A stretch of 33,168 nucleotides of DNA from Nostoc sp. CHAB 5844 (GCF_020829595.1 NZ_JAIVFW010000072.1:1-33168), one strand, 5' to 3'; positions 15,954-25,592 are shown, counted from the first letter of the stretch. Program-made: numbers and translations. The notes: generated from the sequence alone by a model not told the origin.

Positions 15954-18900
15954 TCACCCCGCATCTCTATTACCTGAATCAAAACTCTGCCTCACTTCCT
16001 CCACCGACATGCCAAAAATCTCAGACACGGCTGTTAATAAACTCTCATCCTGAGTAACTTGGTAGAAACGGGCAAGATTACGAAGAGAAATTCCTAAACC
16101 ATCTTCATCATTAAACTCAGCCGTAATCTGTAAAGCTTGCAGATAATTCGCCTTTGCTGACTCCAGTTCCCCTAATTCTTCTGCAAGTTTACCAAGTTGA
16201 AAATAGGTTCCAGAACAACTATAGCGATCGCCATATTCGATGTTAATATCCAAAGCCTGTTGATAATTGCGTCTGGCTTGTTCAAATTCCCGCAACTCTT
16301 GGGCAAGAATTCCCAACTGGTGGTAGGTTTTAGAACAAGCATAGCGATCGTCATATTCGATATTAATATTCAAAGCCTGTTGATAATTGCGCCTAGCTTG
16401 TTCAAATTCTCGCAAATCTTGGGCAATTATTCCCAAATTGTGGTATGTGCCGGCACAACTATAGCGATCGCCATATTCGATCTTAATCTCCAAACCCTGT
16501 TGATAATTGCGCCTAGCTTCTTCAAATTCCTGCAAATCTTGGGCAACCATGCCCAAATTGTGGTAAGTCTTTGCACAATTATAGCGCTCACCATATTCGA
16601 TAAAAATATCCAAAGCCTGTTGATAATTGCGCCTGGCTTGTTCAAATTCCCGCAGATATTGGGCAAGAATTCCCAACTGGTGGTAAATGACAGCACAACC
16701 ATAGCTATCGCGATATTCGATATAAATATCCAAAGCCTGTTGATAATTGCGCCTAGCTTGTTCAAATTCCCGCAACTCTTGGGCAACATTTCCCAAATTG
16801 TGGTATGTGCTTGCACAATTATAGCAATCGCCATATTCAATTTTTATATCCAAAGCCTGTTGATAATTGCGCCTAGCTTGTTCAAATTCCCGCAGATATT
16901 GGGCAACATTTCCCAACTGGTGGTAGGTCTTCGCACAACTATAGCGTTCACCATATTCGATAAAAATATCCAAAGCCTGTTGATAATTGCGCCTAGCTTG
17001 TTCAAATTCCCGCAACTCTTGGGCAACAATTCCCAACTCGTGGTAGGTCTTCGCACAACCATAGTGATCGCCATATTCGATATAAATATCTAAAGCTTGT
17101 TGAAAATTGCGCCTAGCTTGTTCAAATTCGCGTAACTCTTGGGCAACTCTTCCCAAGTCGTGGTATGTACTGGCAACAGACAGTTTCTTTCTTCTCAATT
17201 CTAGATTTTCAATATTTTCTAGTATGTTGAGTTGTTTCTCGTATAATTCTTTTGCTTCTTGATAATATTTCGTTTGTAAGTAAATCTTTGCTAGGAAATC
17301 AATAGCAACAAGTATTTCATAACTATTTTCACTTTCTATAAATGCTTGTGGATAGTTTTCAACAAATTGGTAAACGTCTTCTGCTAACTTCAGATTACTT
17401 TGGTTATCATTAATTAACTCAAAGTATTTATATAAACAAAAATATATACTGATGCTCTCTTGCTTTTCTAAACAAATCTGCAACGCATTGTAGAGATTTT
17501 CATATTCCAACCTACAGAAACTTATGACCCATTGTCTCTCTTGAGCATCTTTAGAATCCATCAATTGCTGATAGTAACCTGCCACAACTTGATAGTGGTT
17601 TTTAAATCCCTCACGCAAAGCTGTACGAGTTGCTTCATCGAGAGTTTCTAACTTAGTCTTCAAAAAATAGGGAAAAACAGGTTGAATTGTCAATAATTGC
17701 AATTCTTCATCCATTGGTGAAAGCAAACCCCAGTTAATTGCCTCTTGAATTGCATCGCTGAATTTATCAAAAGGATAATCTTTTAATAACTCAAAACTTT
17801 GTAATTGCTGGACATAATGGGGAATAGCTGGAGTATAAATAAACTTACTAAACTGAGCCAAACACAATAGCAATTTTTGCGCTGAGGGCGATAAATTACT
17901 ATGAGAATATTCTACACACTGCAAAATACTTTTGGTCTTATCTCCACTACCCGTATCTAAATCCACATCTCCAGCTTGTAATCCCTGCAAAATCTCCTGT
18001 GGTGATTGCTTTCGCAAATTTGCTAACACAACTTGCATCGCTAAGGGATATCCTGCTAACAAATTCATCAATTTCTGAAAATCACCATCTTGGCGAATAG
18101 CAGCAATCTTGTTTTGGGGTACATTCCGTTCTAAAATTTCCTCTGCTAATTCCGTCCGCGCTTCTCTATCTAAACCTCGCAACTCATAAATATTGTGTTT
18201 AAATGTCGTAGCTTGCAACCAATCTTCACGACTGCGGGAACCTAAAATAACCTTGGTATTTCCACCTTGCAACCGCCATAAAAAATCACGGATTTGCTCG
18301 CGTTCCGTCTCTGGTAAAGTATTTTGGATTGCTAGTTGTTGCCCTGTCACCGATTCTAAGTTATCTAAAATCAAAGCGTAAGATTCAGCCCGCAGTTTTG
18401 CGACTAATTTTTGTACCTGCGCCGCCTGATTCATCGCTTGAAAATTAGCTTGTTCAAATCTGCCATATACCTGCTTACCAATTTCAAACAAAATTTGTGT
18501 GAGTGTCCACGCTTTTTCGTCATAGCCAAAATAAAAAACGTTCTTGACAAAATTGGTGCGTTGCCACCATTCCCGCAGATAATTTAATAGGGTAGTTTTC
18601 CCTGTTCCCCCCATTCCCTGCAACAGTAAAATGTTATGTCTGAGTACAGCTTTCTCAATTTTGAGAATCTCTAAATCCCGCCCGACAAAACCATATTCTG
18701 GTAACGGAAACCGATACTGACTGCCAAAAGTTTCCCAATATTTTTCTTCTTCCTCTGGTGTAAACTGGCGTAAATTAAAATTCACTGTCCGATTGCAATA
18801 CACCACAGGTAGCAACCAATCTTCTAAATCAATCGACTTATTAAAATAAGCTTTGCGTTCTTTAATATTGAACAATTCCCGCCTACTTAAACGAATCGCC

Positions 18901-19979
18901 TCAGTGATGGGTTGGTTATTAAATAAATGGCGATAAAGCTGTGCCATCATCAACTTAGCCGCCGACACGGTGACAGAATACCCCATCGCCACTACCATTT
19001 GCATTCCCGCCGTCATTAACCGACTTCCTAAGCTGGTTTCTCGGATATCTTCGTCGGGGTTGTCGTTCTTCACCTGCTTCCCTGACTGACAAGCATTCAG
19101 AATACAAACGGGAATTCCCTTCCCTGTCAGCAACTCTGCTAACTCCTGCGCCTCCACCAAATCAACTTTTCCCTGACTCTCGCCCTCAAAAGCTAAAAAC
19201 GCCCTCACGCCTGCAAATTTCTGCCAATCATTCCGCCCATACCGCCCTTGATATAAATAGCGTCCGGGTTTGATGGGTTGTTGTATCTGTTCATAAGTCA
19301 TCAACGCCCCATGACAATCTAGATGGATGACATGGTAATATCCCGCCCCCTTCGCTTCCAAATGCTGAGATAAAGCTTCGTAAGTCCCCGGACGCAGCAA
19401 TTCTACATTCACCCGCAAGTGGCTATTTTCAATCAACTCCAGCAACGGGCGAGAAATTGTCCGATAACCAACGTCCTGTTCTTCATCGGGACGCGCTACT
19501 ACCACTAACAAATTAATCACCGGGGAAGTTTGCACATCTGCATACATCGGTGCTGGTTGGTTACTCTTCCGCACCATCACACAATCTACCGCTAGGGGAC
19601 GGGGTAAATCAGGATCACGCAACGCTTCCCAATGCAGTGCTTGAAATTCAGGTGTTTTACCGACAATTTCAATTTGCAATTGACTCAAATTACCCCGCAA
19701 GCGTTGATATTCACCATAAGCATTAAAATCAACCCGAAAGACTTGTTTAAATAACTCTTCGCCGCAACTTTTAATACTAGCTGCTGCTGCTTCTGCCTTT
19801 ACCGTATCCAGCAGAGGAAAAATCAACCAGTCTTCAAAATACCACTCTAGTTGTTTTTCTACCTTGGGTGTAAAAGGGTCAGTAATTTTGACTAGATACT
19901 CGCCTCTCCCATCAAAGCTGAGAATGGCATTAAATCCACCTGCTGTTGTCGATTCTTCCCGAATAGTGATAGTTGGCAT
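15954..19979 (-). CDS. CHAT protease - NB-ARC STAND NTPase - TPR repeat protein
   Basis: 1341 residues. An N-terminal region (1-about 150) leads into a CHAT caspase-like protease domain (about 150-400) with the His/Cys dyad: VIHLDCHG (His223) and ILNACQSG (Cys297). An NB-ARC NTPase follows (about 428-650): VGRD, Walker A GMGGTGKTT (Lys461), Walker B ALILDN (Asp539), GSRSRE and GYPLAMQ. After a helical stretch come nine 40-residue TPR units from about residue 930; eight carry EFEQARRNYQQALDI or a close variant. In STAND proteins the repeats sense a trigger, ATP drives oligomerisation and the effector fires; here the effector would be a protease, as in caspase-like cell-death or anti-phage systems. 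No substrate is visible. Possible partners are the DUF559 nuclease (same strand, downstream) and the two-helix protein at 13867. Confidence 0.92.
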   Translation of the reverse strand: MPTITIREESTTAGGFNAILSFDGRGEYLVKITDPFTPKVEKQLEWYFEDWLIFPLLDTVKAEAAAASIKSCGEELFKQVFRVDFNAYGEYQRLRGNLSQLQIEIVGKTPEFQALHWEALRDPDLPRPLAVDCVMVRKSNQPAPMYADVQTSPVINLLVVVARPDEEQDVGYRTISRPLLELIENSHLRVNVELLRPGTYEALSQHLEAKGAGYYHVIHLDCHGALMTYEQIQQPIKPGRYLYQGRYGRNDWQKFAGVRAFLAFEGESQGKVDLVEAQELAELLTGKGIPVCILNACQSGKQVKNDNPDEDIRETSLGSRLMTAGMQMVVAMGYSVTVSAAKLMMAQLYRHLFNNQPITEAIRLSRRELFNIKERKAYFNKSIDLEDWLLPVVYCNRTVNFNLRQFTPEEEEKYWETFGSQYRFPLPEYGFVGRDLEILKIEKAVLRHNILLLQGMGGTGKTTLLNYLREWWQRTNFVKNVFYFGYDEKAWTLTQILFEIGKQVYGRFEQANFQAMNQAAQVQKLVAKLRAESYALILDNLESVTGQQLAIQNTLPETEREQIRDFLWRLQGGNTKVILGSRSREDWLQATTFKHNIYELRGLDREARTELAEEILERNVPQNKIAAIRQDGDFQKLMNLLAGYPLAMQVVLANLRKQSPQEILQGLQAGDVDLDTGSGDKTKSILQCVEYSHSNLSPSAQKLLLCLAQFSKFIYTPAIPHYVQQLQSFELLKDYPFDKFSDAIQEAINWGLLSPMDEELQLLTIQPVFPYFLKTKLETLDEATRTALREGFKNHYQVVAGYYQQLMDSKDAQERQWVISFCRLEYENLYNALQICLEKQESISIYFCLYKYFELINDNQSNLKLAEDVYQFVENYPQAFIESENSYEILVAIDFLAKIYLQTKYYQEAKELYEKQLNILENIENLELRRKKLSVASTYHDLGRVAQELREFEQARRNFQQALDIYIEYGDHYGCAKTYHELGIVAQELREFEQARRNYQQALDIFIEYGERYSCAKTYHQLGNVAQYLREFEQARRNYQQALDIKIEYGDCYNCASTYHNLGNVAQELREFEQARRNYQQALDIYIEYRDSYGCAVIYHQLGILAQYLREFEQARRNYQQALDIFIEYGERYNCAKTYHNLGMVAQDLQEFEEARRNYQQGLEIKIEYGDRYSCAGTYHNLGIIAQDLREFEQARRNYQQALNINIEYDDRYACSKTYHQLGILAQELREFEQARRNYQQALDINIEYGDRYSCSGTYFQLGKLAEELGELESAKANYLQALQITAEFNDEDGLGISLRNLARFYQVTQDESLLTAVSEIFGMSVEEVRQSFDSGNRDAG
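16200..17175 (-). repeat. 120-bp tandem repeat encoding the TPR array
   Basis: Eight consecutive units with an exact 120-bp period: the same block TTGATAATTGCGCC recurs at 16260, 16380, 16500, 16620, 16740, 16860 and 16980, with one-base variants at 17100. Identity includes third codon positions, which points to recent duplication or gene conversion. Variable positions cluster where TPR concave-face residues are expected (after ALDI and after CAKTYH). Confidence 0.9.
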
Positions 19980-20370
19980 AGTGTAGGCTGATGCTGTTGG
20001 CGCATAGTCTTATGCTACACAACAGAATCGTCTTTTCCCGATACGGTTGGGTTGCGATACCGCTTTGCTACACCCAACCTACAATTTTTTTGCAACATTT
20101 TAGTCTAGATACGCCACTACTGGACTGTCATAATTGCGAACTTGTACTGAGCCTAGCCGAAGTATTGCGAATTGGTATTATATCAGGTTCGGTTGAACAC
20201 TTATGATATCTGTAGGTTGGGTTGAGGCTTTGCGAAACCCAACAAATCCAGGAAATGTTGGGTTTCGTTCCTCAAACGCCAGTTGCTACAACGGGGGGAA
20301 CCCCCGCAACGCACTGGCTCCCCAACCTACATTGACAGATTTTATTATAAGTAATCACCCGAACTTGGTA
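19980..20370. other. Repeat-filled spacer between CHAT gene and membrane protein gene
   Basis: No gene. It holds a short copy (about 20044-20120) and a full copy (20212-20331) of the TAGGTTGGG palindromic family. The short ORFs that can be read here are translated repeat DNA. Confidence 0.65.
20212..20331. repeat. TAGGTTGGG-type 120-bp palindromic repeat, copy 1
   Basis: Starts GTAGGTTGGGTTGAGG and ends CCCCAACCTAC, so the ends are inverse copies. Inside are CGAAACCCAACA and TGTTGGGTTTCG as an inverted pair, then a GGGGGAACCCCC-centred palindrome. A full second copy lies at 25947-26065. Confidence 0.82.
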
Positions 20371-23300
20371 TTACTCCCATTCTTGAAATTCATCGTTGGT
20401 ATTGCGAAGTAGGCTATTAATTTGGGTGCGATGAGTTTCAAAGTTAGCGGCAATATAAATTAGTAAAATGCCAACTAACAAACCCACAACCCATTTTAAA
20501 AACGGGTAACGTAAGCTGAAAATTACTAGTTGATAAATGCTGGTAGTGATAAAAGTGGCTGTACCAACATAGAGAAAAGCCCGAATTCGCAAAGCTAATC
20601 CCGCAAAAATAGCAATGAGGCTGATAATTCCGGGGATAAAGACTGTATTTTGATGAAATAAAACTGCCCATCCACAAATTAAACTAATGCCTAAAAGCCG
20701 TAAAACGTGCCGAGATGCTTTATAGTCTGGCGATATTAGTTGGGGATCGACTTGGGCAATGTACAAAAGTGATAATCCCATTGCTGTGACGTACCACAAA
20801 GGATCAGTGAGATTTAGTTGGTACAACCAGCCTAAAAGCGCCCAATCTATTAAAGCGACACTAATATATGTCACCCGAATATTTTCACTCACCTTGGCTA
20901 GGATGATGTAAAACCCAGCCGCAATTAGTATGGTAATTGGGTAAACTTGCAGTCTGGTTTCCCACAAAATGATCAGTGGCAGAATGTATGCAGCGAGTTG
21001 CCAAGGTTTTTTTGACCAACCCCAATTTTCCCAAGGTAAGCTAAATAAAAAATAGGCTATTAAACAAGCGATCGCACCATTCCAAGGTATTAAAGGCCCG
21101 GCTAACCACTGTCCAACTGCGGTTTCTCGCCAATAAACCCGCATTCCGGCTACTTCTAATAAGCCGAGATAAACCCACATCTCTTCTGTGGGGATGTTGC
21201 CAAAAACACGCGGGAGTTCGGGAAGTTGAGAATTAGCAGTCCGCCGTCCTTGCAAGATGGCATACATGATTAATAATCCCCCTGTACCTAATCCTACAAG
21301 ACGGTTACTTTGAATTGGCAGGGTAATGGCAGTCATTAATAGTAAACTACTCCAAGCCCAGTGGAGATGGGCGATGCCTTTGATTTCTGCAATGGAAAGG
21401 CGTAAGTATTGGCTCAAAGGAGGCGATAATCTGCTGTAAACTAGCATGATGCTTGTACCTAAAGCTGACATCGCAATCAAACCATCACCTAACGCCCCAC
21501 CTTTAGCTTGGGACATTTGATAGAACAGTAGTTCATAGGCAGCAATTGATACGCCAATGATGCCGAAGTATAGCAAAGGTTTAAAATCTGGGTGTCGTCT
21601 ACCAACACCAATGATGATTAAGGCTACACCCAAGGTAAATAAACCTGTCGACTCGGTAAAGGTATTTAAACGAAGTAAAACACTGAATGCGCCATAGATT
21701 AAGGGCAAAATATGCAAACTGCTAGGAAGTCTTTCTAGGCGATATCGTCGTCGCCACCATTCGCCTAAAAGTTGGGTGAATAAACCTAAAGCGATATTAG
21801 CGATCGCAACTCTAATTGTAGAACGTTCGCCAAAACCCAACACTTCGGCGATGAATAATTCCACACACCAACCAATGCCATAAAATGCCCAATCTGTTGG
21901 TTCCCGCCAACTTCGATAAGTAATGGCAACCAAAGTAATCACAATCGCAACTAAATACCACAATCCTGGGGCGACGGTTGCCTGATAAACTAACGTTGAG
22001 TGCAACGTTAACATGATTAATTCAAAACTACATAATGCGATCGCCCATTTATCACTAGCATCTGCATATATACCTGCTAATTCATGGTTGCGTTGCTGAA
22101 GTACTGTCCGCATTAACCATAAACTAAAAGTAGCGATCGCACCAACTACTAACCAACCTGCAATACTTAGGTGAGGTAATCCTGGTATACCTTCCCACAG
22201 CAATGCCTCCACTAAACCCAATCCTAAACCAATGGTGAATCCCGCCGTGGGTTGATTTCTTAAATAGCGTGTGTTGGCATACATCACACCTGCACCCACA
22301 GCCAAGCCAATTAATCTCGTTCCTGATAGGGGTAGAGTTAGGAACTGTGCCATTGCCACAGCTACAAGACTCAAGAAACTTCTCGTTATTCTACGTTGTG
22401 CAGTGGTGCGACTAGCTAAAACTGTGAGAGATAAGGGTGTAATTAACCAAATTCCTCCCCAATGTTCTTGGTTAAAAGTTACACCATCCCAAGATGAGAC
22501 GAGATTTAGCCACAAAAGTATAAAACTGAGAATAGATAGCCCTAAGCCGATGTGCCATGCACTCCGTTGCCAAACACCACTGCCGAGACTAAATCCCCAT
22601 TCTGCCACCATCAGGGCTAACACAACACTTGCCCAGAGGTAATTAGGTAGATTGGGAAATAACCAATCAATCGTTGAAAAAACTGCCAGTATGCCGATGA
22701 AGTGAGTTAGGTATACCAAAGGTGTGGAAGATGGCGAACGGCGTTTGGTAACAACAGCCAGCGTAGTTGTAGAAAAAATTAAATTCAGCGATCGCAAGAT
22801 AGGATTAATTGTGGCAATGATGGTTAAAAAACTGCCAAACATCAGCGCAAGTGCTTCGCCAAAATCAGCCAAATCTCGTTTTTCGGCGTGATGTAAGCGA
22901 TCGCACAGCCATACCATAAATATTAAATAAGGAAATAGCGCCACACTCAGCAACGCCCAAGGTTCATTTTGCGCTTGAGTGAGATTAGTAGCAATTGCGA
23001 TCGTCCATTGTCGCATTCCCACAGGTATTAATCGCCAACCTAACCAAATCGACTGTAAGCCGATAACGAAAAGCACTGCTAAATCAACGTGGAGGCTATA
23101 TCTCTGCAAACGTTGATTCACATACCATAAAGCCAAACCACTCACAGCCAAAGCTTGCCCAGGATAATCTATTACCGAGACAGCCCAACCGAAGAATAAT
23201 AAAATACCTCCCAAGAGTTCCCAAACGGGGTTGAGTGCTGGGTGCTGAGTTGAGTGCTGAGTATTAGATACCTCTGCCTCCTGCCTCCTGTTGGTGAGCG

Positions 23301-24303
23301 TAGCCGAACCACTGCCTCCTGCCTCCTGCTGCTGTACTAGCCAAGTAATCAACCAACCGCAGATACCTATTGCTAAACCTAGTTGCGTAACATTTACCCC
23401 AGCGACAAAAATTGCCCGTGACAGCAGTAATATCAACGAATAAACAACAACAGTAGCAAATAAACTAAGTTGATTTTCCTCTGTGGTTCGTTGTTGGCGA
23501 CGAATGTGATAGACAGTAATTATCGTTGTGCCAATCATCGCCGCATACACAGCAATTAAGGGAAAAACTGTGATTTTCCAACCCCAATGTAAATAACTCA
23601 GCACTAGGATATTGATTAGCGGTAACTTCCTGGCGCGGGAGTTGGGGAAAACTGTACGATTATTGCAGAGTAAAACTGTAATGATTGTCAGGATAGGGGC
23701 GGCGATCGCAACTGTCAACAAATTGAGAGGATTCAGCCACAACCCGAAACTATCCATTGCCCAAAAATTCACAGGCACGAGAAATAAAGTGACAATCAAC
23801 AATGTCTGAGTTGTTAATCTCAGGTTATTTTGTCTACCAGTCCAGAAACTTAAACCCCAAAAAGTTAAGGTATAAGCAAATAAAACTCCATACTGTCCCG
23901 CTGCGGGAAACCTTTCCCACTGGCTTGCAGCTAATACACCAGAGGACAGTACTACTAAAAATACTCCTAAGAAAAGCAGCCAACGTACACTCAATTCTTC
24001 GCCCAGAGATTGCAACATCTTAGTTACAAAGTTGGGTTGAGTAACCTTTTGTGGCTGTGATGGCAAAGAGGCGATTAATGGTTTTTCAGCCTGTCTCGCA
24101 GTTGCAACCGCTACCTGTGGTGCAGGTGTGACTTGCGGCTGTAAAACTACTGTACAGGAGAGAAATTCTCGACACAGCTGCTTTACTTGGGCATCAGAAA
24201 TCAAACCTAAGCGCAGCCATAAATCTAATCCTTCCAATAGCTGAGGATGGGAGGATGGTAGCGTCAGGTGAATTTTTAACGGGCGCTCCGGGGAAGATGA
24301 CAT
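20371..24303 (-). CDS. Giant polytopic membrane protein (DUF2157-like), function unknown
   Basis: 1310 residues. A cytoplasmic N-terminus (about 1-110, LHLTLPSS-like start, a Pro/Gln linker) is followed by more than twenty-five hydrophobic helices to the end, beginning with VRWLLFLGVFLVVLSSGVLA. The N-terminal segment LDLWLRLGLISDAQVKQLCREFL resembles the short helical motif that precedes the membrane part of DUF2157-type proteins. Function is unknown; large cyanobacterial proteins of this type are conserved but uncharacterised. About 37 residues (around positions 322-358, QQQEAGGSGSATL..., then SNTQHSTQHPALN) are encoded by intergenic-type repeats at 23225-23340, falling in one loop. The next gene upstream on the same strand is 20371-24303's own start region; it is probably monocistronic. 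Confidence 0.75.
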   Translation of the reverse strand: MSSSPERPLKIHLTLPSSHPQLLEGLDLWLRLGLISDAQVKQLCREFLSCTVVLQPQVTPAPQVAVATARQAEKPLIASLPSQPQKVTQPNFVTKMLQSLGEELSVRWLLFLGVFLVVLSSGVLAASQWERFPAAGQYGVLFAYTLTFWGLSFWTGRQNNLRLTTQTLLIVTLFLVPVNFWAMDSFGLWLNPLNLLTVAIAAPILTIITVLLCNNRTVFPNSRARKLPLINILVLSYLHWGWKITVFPLIAVYAAMIGTTIITVYHIRRQQRTTEENQLSLFATVVVYSLILLLSRAIFVAGVNVTQLGLAIGICGWLITWLVQQQEAGGSGSATLTNRRQEAEVSNTQHSTQHPALNPVWELLGGILLFFGWAVSVIDYPGQALAVSGLALWYVNQRLQRYSLHVDLAVLFVIGLQSIWLGWRLIPVGMRQWTIAIATNLTQAQNEPWALLSVALFPYLIFMVWLCDRLHHAEKRDLADFGEALALMFGSFLTIIATINPILRSLNLIFSTTTLAVVTKRRSPSSTPLVYLTHFIGILAVFSTIDWLFPNLPNYLWASVVLALMVAEWGFSLGSGVWQRSAWHIGLGLSILSFILLWLNLVSSWDGVTFNQEHWGGIWLITPLSLTVLASRTTAQRRITRSFLSLVAVAMAQFLTLPLSGTRLIGLAVGAGVMYANTRYLRNQPTAGFTIGLGLGLVEALLWEGIPGLPHLSIAGWLVVGAIATFSLWLMRTVLQQRNHELAGIYADASDKWAIALCSFELIMLTLHSTLVYQATVAPGLWYLVAIVITLVAITYRSWREPTDWAFYGIGWCVELFIAEVLGFGERSTIRVAIANIALGLFTQLLGEWWRRRYRLERLPSSLHILPLIYGAFSVLLRLNTFTESTGLFTLGVALIIIGVGRRHPDFKPLLYFGIIGVSIAAYELLFYQMSQAKGGALGDGLIAMSALGTSIMLVYSRLSPPLSQYLRLSIAEIKGIAHLHWAWSSLLLMTAITLPIQSNRLVGLGTGGLLIMYAILQGRRTANSQLPELPRVFGNIPTEEMWVYLGLLEVAGMRVYWRETAVGQWLAGPLIPWNGAIACLIAYFLFSLPWENWGWSKKPWQLAAYILPLIILWETRLQVYPITILIAAGFYIILAKVSENIRVTYISVALIDWALLGWLYQLNLTDPLWYVTAMGLSLLYIAQVDPQLISPDYKASRHVLRLLGISLICGWAVLFHQNTVFIPGIISLIAIFAGLALRIRAFLYVGTATFITTSIYQLVIFSLRYPFLKWVVGLLVGILLIYIAANFETHRTQINSLLRNTNDEFQEWE
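23225..23338. repeat. Intergenic-type repeats inserted in frame in a coding region
   Basis: GTGCTGAGT-type units (23230-23265) and CTGCCTCCTGCCTCCTG units (23274-23290, 23312-23328) lie within the membrane protein gene. The same kinds of unit fill the spacer at 7030-7105 (AGTGCTGAGT; CTCCTGCCTCCTACC). The inserted length keeps the frame. Confidence 0.7.
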
Positions 24304-24785
24304 AAGCAGCAGCCGTGTAGGTATATACTCAAATCTTGGATTGGGTAAAGTATATCTTGGCTCAACTTGTGCCAGTTAGTGGAGCGATCGCCAGAATGTT
24401 TTAAGGTAGTAGCAAAGCCAAGATTTTTCCAGCTTAACGGGAAAGCTAAAATCTAAAAATCAGTAATGACTAGGAAAAACGAGCCAGACAATGAGGGTGC
24501 AATTTCAGAAGAAAAAATCTCTCGACAAGCAGTGACTCAAAGGCGGCGATGTTACGACATAAAAGCAAAGTATGGCTAGAAATTACTGCGGATAGAACTG
24601 ACTGGGGACAAAATTTTGAAATACAACTGTGTATTTGAGGGTGAAACTGAATTTCCAAATTAACTTCACCCTTCAATCTTGGAACTTAAAACTTTAGCTT
24701 CTAAACAGCATCCTCTACGTTAATTCACATAAAGTGTATTTTTGATAAAATCCTTAGTAAAAACAGATTTTAAGAGGCCGTCGGT
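24304..24785. other. Spacer before the DUF433 gene
   Basis: No gene, tRNA or clear hairpin is seen in these 482 bp. A 68-codon leftward frame at 24470-24676 has no family resemblance and no ribosome binding site, and I treat it as spurious. A likely promoter for the DUF433 gene is the AT-rich AAAGTGTATTTTTGATAAAA stretch at about 24731-24750. Confidence 0.55.
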
Positions 24786-25160
24786 ATGGCTCCAACAGCT
24801 AATGGAAAAGCGGCAATCATTCGCACAGAACGTGGATTGACGATCGCAGGCACACGCATAACATTATATGACGTGATGGATTACCTGAAGGCTCAGTATC
24901 CACCAAAGCTGATTCGTGAGAAGCTCGGTCTTAACGATGAGCAGATTCATTCAGCCTTAGCGTACATTGAGACCCATCATATTGAAGTTGAAGCAGAATA
25001 CCAAGAATGTCTGCGAACAGCAGCGGAAATTCGGCAATATTGGGAAGAGCGAAATCGAGGACACTTTGCAAAGATTGCAGCGATGCCTCCTAAGCCTGGT
25101 CAGGAAGCCCTGCGTGCAAAACTTCAAGCCTGGAAAGCACGCATTGAAGCCCAGTCATGA
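24786..25160 (+). CDS. DUF433-family antitoxin
   Basis: 124 residues. The N-terminal half has the DUF433 pattern (GLTIAGTRITLYDVMDYLKAQYPP ... LGLNDEQIHSALAYIETH), a small winged-helix-like domain found as the antitoxin of PIN-like toxins. The C-terminal half is helical and charged (YWEERNRGHFAKIAAM; ALRAKLQAWKARIE) and may bind the toxin. It overlaps the next gene by four bases (ATGA at 25157-25160). Ribosome binding site GAGG sits about 10 bases before the ATG. It is likely autoregulated, as in other pairs of this kind. Confidence 0.78.
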   Translation: MAPTANGKAAIIRTERGLTIAGTRITLYDVMDYLKAQYPPKLIREKLGLNDEQIHSALAYIETHHIEVEAEYQECLRTAAEIRQYWEERNRGHFAKIAAMPPKPGQEALRAKLQAWKARIEAQS

Positions 25161-25549
25161 ACTTTCTGATTGACTACAACTTAACTGGCGATGCTGTTTT
25201 ATTCTGGGGAACACTCTCGGCTGAAGGATGGCTTGATTTGTTAAACATCCGTTTCTTCACGTTTCAGGAAGTTGGGTTGCCAATGGATAGTAGAGATCGC
25301 TTTGTTTGGCAATTTGCACAAACCAACCAGATGATTTTGATTACAGCGAATCGAAATATGAAGGGAGGCGATTCTTTGGAACAGACAATACGTGAGGAAA
25401 ATACACCAACTTCCCTACCAATTCTGACAATCGGAAACCCTGATAGATTTGATGAAAGTAACTATCGGCAAAAGTGCGCCACTCGCCTGATTGAGATTGT
25501 GTTCGATCTGGAAAACTATATGGGAGTCGGTCGAGTTTTCATTCCGTAA
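25157..25549 (+). CDS. PIN-like (DUF5615-type) putative toxin
   Basis: 130 residues starting MNFLIDYNLTGDAVLFWGTL. Asp6 matches the first acidic residue of the PIN-like fold; MILITANRN occupies the place of the usual T-x-D motif, but here an Asn replaces the expected Asp, so nuclease activity is uncertain. Acidic residues later (DESNYRQK; VFDLENY) could complete a site. Partner is the overlapping DUF433 gene; such pairs are predicted type II toxin-antitoxin modules. I cannot tell from sequence whether it is active. Confidence 0.68.
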   Translation: MNFLIDYNLTGDAVLFWGTLSAEGWLDLLNIRFFTFQEVGLPMDSRDRFVWQFAQTNQMILITANRNMKGGDSLEQTIREENTPTSLPILTIGNPDRFDESNYRQKCATRLIEIVFDLENYMGVGRVFIP

Positions 25550-25570
25550 AGCTTAGTGATGAGCTTTTTT
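25548..25570 (+). terminator. Terminator after the DUF433/PIN-like pair
   Basis: An 8-bp stem with one G-T pair (AAAGCTTA at 25548-25555, TGAGCTTT ending 25567), loop GTGA, then a T-run to 25570. It overlaps the stop codon. Confidence 0.75.
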
Positions 25571-25592
25571 GGATAAAATACTGCTGCGATCG

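Noticed and set aside
16197-17093. 298-codon rightward ORF across the TPR array
   Set aside because: It is antisense to the clear TPR reading frame and stays open only because the 120-bp period is a multiple of three.
16200-17175. CRISPR-like array
   Set aside because: The units are 120 bp with no unique spacers and encode TPR helices.
19991-20412. Two 70-codon rightward ORFs
   Set aside because: They are read from TAGGTTGGG repeat DNA and have no domain pattern.
23888-23930. Palindrome copy in the membrane protein gene
   Set aside because: The GCTGCGGGAAACCTTTCCC stretch encodes a WERFPAAGQYG segment that reads as ordinary coding sequence, so the resemblance is likely chance.
24470-24676. 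68-codon leftward ORF
   Set aside because: No homology pattern, no ribosome binding site and atypical composition.
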